The position numbers and the translations under genes are program-made. Positions 1 to 5,582 of a DNA stretch of 5,975 nt are shown here, piece after piece. Origin of the DNA: Candidatus Latescibacterota bacterium (lineage in GTDB: Bacteria > Latescibacterota > UBA2968 > UBA8231); assembly GCA_003529325.1 (NCBI GenBank), contig DPVW01000276.1, forward strand, positions 1,794-7,768, given 5' to 3'. Position 1 is the stretch's first letter. Each line of letters begins with the position of its first letter. Below the pieces are notes generated by a model that saw only the letters and a program-made list of their open reading frames with translations, ran no database searches and was not told the DNA's origin.

Positions 1-1
1 C

Positions 2-1222
2 GAGGCGACGGGCAAACCCGAGTTGGCCGCCGCCGCCGACAACTACCTCGAACATTTCGCCAGAGATTGCACAACCACGGAGTCGGGTCTGTTTCCGTGG
101 GGGGAACACGCGTACTGGGACCTGGAGCGCGACTGTGTCGGCGATAGCCACTGGCACCGAGATCCACAACGTCATGGCCAGGCCATTCACGACCATCTGC
201 GCGCTACACCTCTCTGGCTTTGGGACAAACTGGCCAGCTACAACCCAGCCTGCCTGGAACGCTTCGCCGAAGGGTTGGACAATCATTGGACGTCCAACAA
301 TGAGCCCGGCGACTCACCGGAATACATCCGTCACGGTTTCATCGACAAAGGGCAGCACCATCCTCGGGGGGCACGTTCCTGTGACTTTCCCCGTCACGGT
401 GGTTTCTTCATCCTCGACTGGTGCCGCGCCTATCGACAGACGCCGCGTGCGGATTTTCTCGAGCAGATCCGCCGTATGGTCGACTACTGGTGGCCCATGC
501 GGGATGAGCGTGGTTTGCTGTTGATCGAGAGTCGTACTCCTGTCGAGGACGGCCACTTCCACGGTACCAATGCGCCGGGTCAGACGCTCTCTCTCGCCGT
601 CAGCCTGCTCGAAGCGGCACCTCTGATTGCCGAAGGGGTGCCGGACCTTGCGGCCACGATGCGTGAGCGGGCCAGCGCCTATGTCGAGGGTTTCTTGCGT
701 GCCCCCCACGAACCCGAGGCGGGTATCTTCGTCCTGCTCTGCAAACGGGAGGGCAATACGATCCACCAGCAGATGCCGGTGTGGGGCAGTGTCTACGGTG
801 TCTGGCCGGCATCGTATGTCGCTCTCACCTGCCTGCTCGGGTATCGACAGACAGGGGACAGGCGGTTGCTGGCTTGGGCCCGTGCCGCTGGCGAGCGCTA
901 CGTCCGAGAGCCACTTCCCGCCGGGGTTCAGGTGCCGGCGATGGATGCCGGTCTCGGCCTGGGATTGCTCGCAGACTTGTATGACGTGACCGGGGAGGCA
1001 TCGTGGCTGGAGGGGGCACAAGGACTCGCCGAAGCCCTGTTGCCGATCTACTATCCTGAGGTGGGAGGGCGGATCATAGACCTGCCGGTGGGCGCCGCCG
1101 GTATCGACTGGTATGAGTCACAGATGGGTCCAGGCTTTCTGCTGCACGGACTCGCCCGCACGGCATTGCTGACCATGGCCCCGGGTGCCTGTTCACTGGA
1201 CGCAGATTACACCGCCCGATGA
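2..1222 (+). CDS. Probable (alpha/alpha)6-barrel carbohydrate-active enzyme, 5' end outside window
   Basis: The reading frame is open from base 2 to a TGA at 1220-1222, giving 407 residues. A TTG at 23 could serve as a start, but the residues before it (ending TGKPE) run smoothly into a helix (LAAAADNYLEHFARDC), so the true start is probably upstream of the window. The protein is rich in Trp, His and Arg. Near the N-terminus it has GLFPWGEHAYWDLERD, followed by regularly spaced helical stretches: WLWDKLASYNPACLERFAEG, GGFFILDWCRAYRQT, LSLAVSLLEAAPLIAEG, ASYVALTCLLGYRQTGDRR and LGLGLLADLYDVTG. The C-terminal segment is DWYESQMGPGFLLHGLARTALL. Repeated helix pairs with aromatic loops are typical of the six-hairpin fold found in many glycoside hydrolases and some polysaccharide lyases. 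I cannot name the family, substrate or catalytic residues. No signal peptide can be judged because the N-terminus is missing. The end is intact, and purF follows after 165 bases. Confidence 0.6.
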   Translation, partial: EATGKPELAAAADNYLEHFARDCTTTESGLFPWGEHAYWDLERDCVGDSHWHRDPQRHGQAIHDHLRATPLWLWDKLASYNPACLERFAEGLDNHWTSNNEPGDSPEYIRHGFIDKGQHHPRGARSCDFPRHGGFFILDWCRAYRQTPRADFLEQIRRMVDYWWPMRDERGLLLIESRTPVEDGHFHGTNAPGQTLSLAVSLLEAAPLIAEGVPDLAATMRERASAYVEGFLRAPHEPEAGIFVLLCKREGNTIHQQMPVWGSVYGVWPASYVALTCLLGYRQTGDRRLLAWARAAGERYVREPLPAGVQVPAMDAGLGLGLLADLYDVTGEASWLEGAQGLAEALLPIYYPEVGGRIIDLPVGAAGIDWYESQMGPGFLLHGLARTALLTMAPGACSLDADYTAR

Positions 1223-1270
1223 GGCCGGTCTCTTGTTGAACCCACCCTCGCGGGGGGATGCGACAGAGGC

Positions 1271-1276
1271 TATATT
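1271..1276 (+). promoter_or_regulatory. Weak candidate -10 box upstream of purF
   Basis: TATATT stands out in an otherwise G/C-rich 165-base gap between the upstream enzyme gene and purF. It lies about 110 bases before the purF start. No matching -35 hexamer is found 16-18 bases upstream (the sequence there is TCGCGG), and there is no extended -10 TG. The assignment therefore rests on the hexamer alone. It would be consistent with purF having its own promoter rather than relying on read-through. Confidence 0.2.
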
Positions 1277-1374
1277 CCTAACACTCCCCGCAGTTTTTCC
1301 GGGCATGGCCGGTTTCATCGGTATTGCCTCTGATCTTCCATTCGCTAACCGACAGCCCGTACACCGCAACCGGT

Positions 1375-1378
1375 GAGG
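1375..1378 (+). promoter_or_regulatory. Ribosome binding site of purF
   Basis: GAGG ends nine bases before the ATG at 1388, a good Shine-Dalgarno match and distance. It fixes the start at MEDAVRHN, upstream of the catalytic cysteine. No ATG, GTG or TTG lies between that start and Cys9, so the enzyme must be made with a short propeptide. Confidence 0.65.
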
Positions 1379-1387
1379 TAGCCTGCT

Positions 1388-2893
1388 ATGGAAGACGCCG
1401 TCCGTCATAACTGCGGATTCTGCGTCGCTCACACCCTTCACGATGCCTATTCCTTTCTGCGTTCCCTGCAGCATCGAGGGCGGGAGGCGGCGGGGATCGC
1501 CGCCGTCGGTGAGGGACGGATCGATGTCATCAAGTGGGCGGGTGGGGTGGACAGATTCGACGTCACCGACCTCCACAAGATTTTCCCCAGTCCCAATTAC
1601 CACACCTACATGGCCCATGTGCGATACGCCACGCGGGGGAGCAAGGAGAAAATCCTCGACGATGCCCACCCCCACGTCCTTGGCGGGCAGGTAGAGGACC
1701 GCGGCAATCATATTCTGATCCGGGACTGCGAAATGGCGGCTGTGCACAATGGCCAGGTGGACCTCAGCCACTTCTCCGACGTGGATCTGTCCCGCAGCAA
1801 GTCCTCCTGCGACACGGAAGCACTGTTGTACATGTATCGTCGCGATGGCGAGCACGAATTCTTGCGTAAGGTGCCCGGTGCCTACGCCATGGCCATCGCG
1901 GACTGGCGCAAGCGGGATGTCATCGTCATGCGCGACCGGACAGGGATCAAACCGGGCGTGTTGGGCTGGAAGGATGGCAAGTATGGCGTGGCGTCAGAGG
2001 ACATCGCCTTTCGCAAGAATGGTGGTGACTTTATCGAAGACCTGGACCCCGGGGCGATCTACTACCTGTCTCCCGAAGGGGACTTCTCCAAGGAATCCAT
2101 CATCGAACCGCAGCGCGCGCACTGCTTCTTCGAGTGGAATTACATCGCCGACGTAGATTCAAATCTCAATCATCTCTCGGTGCGGCGAGTACGGGAGGTG
2201 CTGGGAGAAATTCTGGCAGAGGAGTTTCGTCCGCCGGACGCGGATGTCGTCACATTTCTGCCCCGATGTCCAGAGGTGGCGGCGCGCTCGTACGCGCGCA
2301 GTGTGGGGCTGCCCTTTGTCCCCATGTTCTACAAGATGCGTGGCGAACGTTCCTTCCAGGGATCGAACGCAGAGGATCGCAAACAGTCAATCGACAGCAA
2401 TCTGCACGTGTTGCCTGGCATGCGCTCGCAAGTGGCGGGCAAAACGGTGGTCCTCATCGATGACAGCATCGTGCGCGGCAACAATTCGCTCCGTGCTCGT
2501 GACCTGTTATATGAGCAGTTGGGGGTGAAGAAGGCCTACCTGGTGTCGTACACGCCACCCATCGGGATCCTACCCGATGATGGCATTGCGCGGGGATGTA
2601 TGTTCGGCGTCGATATGCCGCCGAATCCACCGGCAGGGGAAGGCTTCATTGCCCGGGGGCGCGACACCGAGCAGATCAGCCAGAAGATGGGGATGCCCGT
2701 CATCTACGTGTCGGTGCCGGGCATGCTGCGTGCCTTCCAGCATCTCGGCCTCGAAAATGACGATCTGTGCACTTACTGCATCGGTGGCGACCATCCCTTC
2801 GCCGGTTGCGGGCCTCTCGCCAAAGAAGAGGTTAAGGACCAGCTCGACTTGCTCTCGATCTCTTCTGAGGGCGAGCCCATCAAGGCTGATTGA
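1388..2893 (+). CDS. purF: Amidophosphoribosyltransferase (PurF-type), divergent, with propeptide
   Basis: This 501-residue protein is of normal family length. PurF makes phosphoribosylamine from PRPP and glutamine, the first committed step of purine synthesis, in the cytoplasm. The N-terminal Ntn glutaminase domain shows Cys9-Gly10 as nucleophile after the propeptide MEDAVRHN, then LQHRGREAAGIA (27-38), HVRYAT (77-82), HNG (120-122) and CDTE (141-144). The phosphoribosyltransferase domain holds VVLIDDSIVRGNNS (354-367), with the acidic pair D358-D359. Cys246, Cys404, Cys461 and Cys464 (LCTYC) are placed like the four 4Fe-4S ligands of the Bacillus-type enzyme. Departures from the usual sequence are R32 where Gln is common, NN for TT in the PRPP loop, and a poorly conserved flexible loop (KMRGERSFQGSN, 316-327) where NRYVGRTF is normal. 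No other pur gene is visible nearby. A PurF-like paralogue with another amine or acceptor role is possible but unproven. Confidence 0.9.
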   Translation: MEDAVRHNCGFCVAHTLHDAYSFLRSLQHRGREAAGIAAVGEGRIDVIKWAGGVDRFDVTDLHKIFPSPNYHTYMAHVRYATRGSKEKILDDAHPHVLGGQVEDRGNHILIRDCEMAAVHNGQVDLSHFSDVDLSRSKSSCDTEALLYMYRRDGEHEFLRKVPGAYAMAIADWRKRDVIVMRDRTGIKPGVLGWKDGKYGVASEDIAFRKNGGDFIEDLDPGAIYYLSPEGDFSKESIIEPQRAHCFFEWNYIADVDSNLNHLSVRRVREVLGEILAEEFRPPDADVVTFLPRCPEVAARSYARSVGLPFVPMFYKMRGERSFQGSNAEDRKQSIDSNLHVLPGMRSQVAGKTVVLIDDSIVRGNNSLRARDLLYEQLGVKKAYLVSYTPPIGILPDDGIARGCMFGVDMPPNPPAGEGFIARGRDTEQISQKMGMPVIYVSVPGMLRAFQHLGLENDDLCTYCIGGDHPFAGCGPLAKEEVKDQLDLLSISSEGEPIKAD

Positions 2894-4007
2894 GCCCTTC
2901 CAGGGTCCGAGCCCCACCCCATGGCGGCACTCGTGTCGCAGCCACCTTCTCTGCAACCGGCGCGAGTTCCCCAAGGAAGGCCGCTGTACGTGCCAGAGAG
3001 CCGTCGAGGCTGAATGGGTTGTGGTCGCCCCCGCTGTAGTAGTAGGCCTGAATGGACCCGCCCACGGCTTCCACTGCCGCCACCAGTGCTTCGGTCTCAG
3101 CCCTATGCACGACACGATCCGCCGTGCCATGGTGGGCGAGCACGAGGGGCAGGCGGCCGGCAAAGTGCAGAGCGGATCGCCGCAGCAACTCCAGACGCAT
3201 CTGCGCCACAGACAGTTCGCCGCGCTCGAAGGGGTCGATCAACGACGCCTGAAGGACCGGAATGCTCGCCAACTCCGGCGGCTGGTCGTCGAGAATATCC
3301 AGCAACAGTTGTTGCGCGAAGGGGCCGAAGAAATCGACGGGCGCGAAGAAGTCGACGACACGCCGGACGCCCGGCTCACGAATCGCCGTCAGCAAGGCAA
3401 TGGTGCCACCTGAACTGAAACCGATGGTTGCCGCCTGGCCATCGATGACACCCGGCTGTTGCCACGCCGCATGGATAAGGGCCAGCGTATCATCGACTTC
3501 GCCGTCCAAGATGCTGACAGGGCCCTCTGAGATCCACGAGTTCGATCCGAAGGACAGACTCTTGCCACCAAAGGAGGGGATGACGAGGGCGACCTGATCG
3601 CCCCGTAGGCCGGCGACGGCGCCGAGGGCGAACAGTGTCGACTCGACACTGACACCGACATCACTGAAGTGGGTGTAGGCGAGCACGATTCGTGGCGTCG
3701 AGGCTGCATCGAGGGGCAGGATGAGGGCGCCGTAGTGCCGGTCCCCTTGCACCAGATGCGACAGGATGCGCACCTCCAGCGTGTCTATGCCCACAGCGAC
3801 GGTGTCTCGCAGTTCGATGCGCACATCATGGACTGCCACGTCGCGTGCCTCCCACTCAGCCAGGACGGTGGCCCGTTCGTTTTGACTGAGTGGGGCGTAG
3901 AGCAGGAGCAGGTCGGCGCGGTCGAATTCGGTCGGGCCTGTGCCACCATCACTGCCACAACCGGCGACGACCACGCCGCACAGCAGCCACGCCGCCGTGT
4001 GCCTCAG
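2880..4007 (-). CDS. Alpha/beta-hydrolase lipoprotein (S9/dienelactone-hydrolase-like)
   Basis: From the CTG at 4007-4005 this gives 375 residues starting MRHTAAWLLCGVVVAGCGSD: a short charged start, a hydrophobic stretch and a VAGC lipobox with Cys17 as the likely lipidated residue. The mature protein is then membrane-anchored outside the cytoplasm. The body looks like an alpha/beta hydrolase. The nucleophile elbow is GFSSGG with Ser198, the likely acid is Asp297 in HHGTADRVV, and the likely base is His329 in GGDHNPFS. An esterase or peptidase role is reasonable, but the substrate is unknown. The frame stays open upstream to an ATG at 4163. The 52 extra residues would read across the permease remnant, are poor in hydrophobic residues and would bury the signal peptide. 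The CTG overlaps the permease stop (CTGA), which suggests translational coupling. No good Shine-Dalgarno precedes it. The stop overlaps the 3' end of purF on the other strand. Confidence 0.8.
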   Translation of the reverse strand: MRHTAAWLLCGVVVAGCGSDGGTGPTEFDRADLLLLYAPLSQNERATVLAEWEARDVAVHDVRIELRDTVAVGIDTLEVRILSHLVQGDRHYGALILPLDAASTPRIVLAYTHFSDVGVSVESTLFALGAVAGLRGDQVALVIPSFGGKSLSFGSNSWISEGPVSILDGEVDDTLALIHAAWQQPGVIDGQAATIGFSSGGTIALLTAIREPGVRRVVDFFAPVDFFGPFAQQLLLDILDDQPPELASIPVLQASLIDPFERGELSVAQMRLELLRRSALHFAGRLPLVLAHHGTADRVVHRAETEALVAAVEAVGGSIQAYYYSGGDHNPFSLDGSLARTAAFLGELAPVAEKVAATRVPPWGGARTLEGLNQP

Positions 4008-4620
4008 CTGCCGGTGGAGCGGTAGTGACTGACGCCGAAACGCCAGAGGCGCAAGCTGATGAGAAGGAAGATGGGGCTCGCCAGTGGGGTCACCCAGCCG
4101 ATCGATGTCGACTTCGGGTCGATACGGCTGATGATTGCCAGTGCGGGATAGTAGGTGATGCATGCGAGAGGCACGATCCAGGTAAAGAAGCGGCGGAAAT
4201 TGTCAGGTAGATGGAGATCGGATACTGCCCCGTAAAGTTGCCTCCGTGGGTGAGGCAATTGAGGATCTCCATCGTCTCCGTAGTCCAAAAGGACATCATT
4301 CCCCCCAGAACCGACAAGGCGTAGAACAGACTGGCGCGCCGGATCGAGCCCCAACCCGAGTTCCTGCCACGCCCAGACCAGCACCAGGATGCCCTGAGCG
4401 AAGCGGCCGATCCGTCGCAGTTGCAACTCCTGACCCATGAGCTGCAGACCCGTCGATCGGGGCGCAACAGCACTCGATCGAAGGTGCCGGAACGGATCAT
4501 GTCGTGCACGTGTTGAAAGCCACGGGAGGTGCCCTCCGCCAGGGCGAATCCCGAATTGACGAGACCATAGAAGATGGCGACCTCCGCCGGCGACCAGTTG
4601 CACACGGTGGCCCTCGACGC
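4004..4620 (-). pseudogene. ABC-2 type permease remnant, N-terminally truncated and frameshifted
   Basis: Joined across frames, the pieces read like the C-terminal two thirds of an ABC-2 family exporter permease (the type that ends WRFG...HYRSTGS). In order they are WSPAEVAIFYGLVNSGFALA (4596-4537) through FDRVLLRP, then RSTGLQLMGQELQLRRIGR in a second frame, then SLFYALSVLGGMMSFWTTET back in the first frame, and finally DNFRRFFTWIVPLACITYYP to the TGA at 4006-4004. The joins fit one missing C near 4459-4462, one extra C near 4333-4340 and one missing C near 4206-4207 (minus-strand bases). Between LGG and SFW, family members usually have about a dozen more hydrophobic residues, so an in-frame loss near the G6 run at 4301-4306 is likely. 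The first transmembrane helix and N-terminus are absent, and no ATPase partner is in the window. Real decay is favoured over read error, because neighbouring genes of similar size are intact. Confidence 0.75.
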
Positions 4621-4760
4621 TGCCTCCAGAGGGCGACGAGTTGCTCTGCCTGAAGCGGATCGGTGAAGGTTTCGAGGTCATAATACCGAGTGACTTCGGC
4701 ATCGCTGAACTGCTGAAACAGAGCGGCGCCATCTGCCTCCGTCAACTCGCGCAACAACAA
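4620..4760 (-). pseudogene. GNAT acetyltransferase N-terminal fragment
   Basis: Starting at a TTG (4760-4758), about 47 residues read MLLRELTEADGAALFQQFSD and then AEVTRYYDLETFTDPLQAEQ, ending near LVALWRQ. This is the usual opening of RimJ/RimL-like GNAT acetyltransferases: a beta strand, LTEADG, then D-x-EV-x-RYY and the FTD helix. Full proteins are about 170-190 residues and contain an acetyl-CoA binding strand and loop, all missing here. After about 4620 the same frame turns into Arg/Ser/Pro-rich shadow sequence to a stop at 4497, while a neighbouring frame carries the permease remnant. A strong AGGGGG ribosome site precedes the start. The fragment is unlikely to be functional. Confidence 0.65.
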
Positions 4761-4764
4761 GTCG

Positions 4765-4770
4765 TCCCCC
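4765..4770 (-). promoter_or_regulatory. Ribosome binding site of the GNAT fragment
   Basis: On the minus strand AGGGGG(A) lies a few bases before the TTG TTG TTG run that begins the GNAT frame, with an in-frame TAG just upstream at 4772-4770. This supports the TTG at 4760 as start. The same G run can pair with an upstream TCCCC (4783-4779) in a 5-bp hairpin. Confidence 0.45.
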
Positions 4771-4812
4771 TACAAAGCGGGGAAGGGACCGGCAAAGAAA
4801 GTCTCGGCGTCC

Positions 4813-4826
4813 ACGGGCGATCCCGT
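4813..4826 (-). terminator. Short hairpin directly after the creatininase-family gene
   Basis: Immediately after the stop codon, the minus strand reads ACGGG-ATCG-CCCGT, a perfect 5-bp stem with a 4-base loop. A T-rich stretch (TTTCTTTG) follows only after about a dozen bases, so it is a weak intrinsic terminator at best. It may instead be a 3' stabilising hairpin or chance. Confidence 0.25.
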
Positions 4827-5582
4827 TCAGCTTTCGCCGAGAAAGCGCAGAATCTGGCTCGACAACTCCTCCACCAGGCGGACGACGCCGGCTTCGCCAC
4901 GATCGGCATTGGCCTGGCGCGCGTCCTCACCAAGCTGGCCGAACAATGGCTCTGCCGGGTCGTATTCGACACCAGGATGGCGCCCGGACTCGGCAGGCGC
5001 ACCGGCGGTGGACCACGTGGAATCTGCTCCGCGTCCAGCAGTCAGCGCCGTCATGTCGATGTGCTCCGGGAACAGGGCAAGACCATACGAGGTCTCCTCG
5101 AGAGCGGCGTGGTCTCCCTGCAACCCGAGGTCGGCGATGGTGAGTTCAGTGCCGGCAAGCAGCAGACGATCGGCATGATCGGCAACCAGACCCGGCACCC
5201 GTTCGTTGAGCAAGGACTGCCAGGGATAGTGGCCGGCGAGCAGGACCACAACGCGGAAGCCGGATAGAAACAGCTGCCTCACGGTGCTGTCGAGAATGGC
5301 AGCCGTCGCTTCTTGTGACTGATAGTGGGTCCAGCGAAAGTCGCCGTGACCGCCGCCACCGCCCCACCACATGGTTGGCAGGATGACACCTCCCGTTTGC
5401 CGGGCGAGGCGCTGGCAGATGCGATCGGCTTTGAGGCCATCGTAGCCTATGGGCAGGGCCCAGCCGTGGTGCTCGAGAAGTCCTAGTGGCCAATAGGCGA
5501 CGGGGTGGGCGTTGACAAGGTCATGCAGGTCGTCGGGGCGTAGTTCCTCATATCGTCGCCAGTTGCACTTCGCATCAGTCAT
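4827..5582 (-). CDS. Creatininase-family amidohydrolase
   Basis: The protein is complete at 251 residues, close to the usual 240-270 for the family. Creatininase-family enzymes are cytoplasmic, metal-dependent hydrolases of cyclic amides; relatives act on creatinine or on formamide intermediates of cofactor and sugar metabolism. The hallmark segment PLGLLEHHGWALPIGYDG (32-49) supplies E37, H39 and D48 as expected metal ligands in the E-x-H-x8-D pattern. AGHYPWQ (116-122) replaces the common GGHGGN. GDHAALEETSYGLAL (156-170) has the late His (H158) and the ETS glutamate (E163). A glycine-rich WWGGGGGHGDFRWTHY (72-87) marks a subfamily different from true creatininase. The ATG at 5582 overlaps the upstream stop as ATGA, which implies coupling to the preceding gene and explains the weak ribosome site. 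The substrate is unknown. Confidence 0.88.
   Translation of the reverse strand: MTDAKCNWRRYEELRPDDLHDLVNAHPVAYWPLGLLEHHGWALPIGYDGLKADRICQRLARQTGGVILPTMWWGGGGGHGDFRWTHYQSQEATAAILDSTVRQLFLSGFRVVVLLAGHYPWQSLLNERVPGLVADHADRLLLAGTELTIADLGLQGDHAALEETSYGLALFPEHIDMTALTAGRGADSTWSTAGAPAESGRHPGVEYDPAEPLFGQLGEDARQANADRGEAGVVRLVEELSSQILRFLGES

Larger units (their letters stand above)
1223..1387 (+). other. Spacer between the carbohydrate-enzyme gene and purF
   Basis: These 165 bases hold no gene. They contain the TATATT candidate -10 box and the GAGG ribosome site. CCGGTT (1309-1314) and AACCGG (1368-1373) form a 6-bp inverted repeat whose second arm touches the start of the ribosome site region. A C/G-rich imperfect stem around 1241-1257 has no following T run, so it is not a clear terminator. 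I recognise no purine riboswitch or PUR-box. Confidence 0.4.

Noticed and set aside
314..1021. 235-residue minus-strand open frame inside the first gene
   Set aside because: It is antisense to a well-formed helical protein, and its composition and lack of motifs mark it as a shadow.
1235..1260. Intrinsic terminator after the first gene
   Set aside because: The C/G-rich stem has a mismatch and no T run follows.
1223..1387. Purine riboswitch before purF
   Set aside because: I could not find a three-helix junction or the conserved core, and the leader is short and G/C-rich.
1193..1855. 220-residue minus-strand open frame opposite the purF 5' end
   Set aside because: It is antisense to the conserved glutaminase domain and the purF leader; it is long only because of high G+C.
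1534..2156. Alternative plus-frame proteins inside purF
   Set aside because: They are out-of-frame translations of conserved PurF sequence and have no motif of their own.
2577..3418. Long plus-strand open frames across the hydrolase gene
   Set aside because: They are Arg/Ser/Pro/Ala-rich shadows of the purF end and of the antisense hydrolase, with no recognisable motif, while the minus-strand protein has a lipobox and catalytic triad.
4008..4163. ATG at 4163 as start of the lipoprotein hydrolase
   Set aside because: The 52 added residues overlap the permease remnant, lack hydrophobic character and would place the signal peptide internally.
4641..5267. 208-residue plus-strand open frame opposite the creatininase-family gene and the GNAT fragment
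   Set aside because: The minus-strand readings carry family motifs; this one does not.
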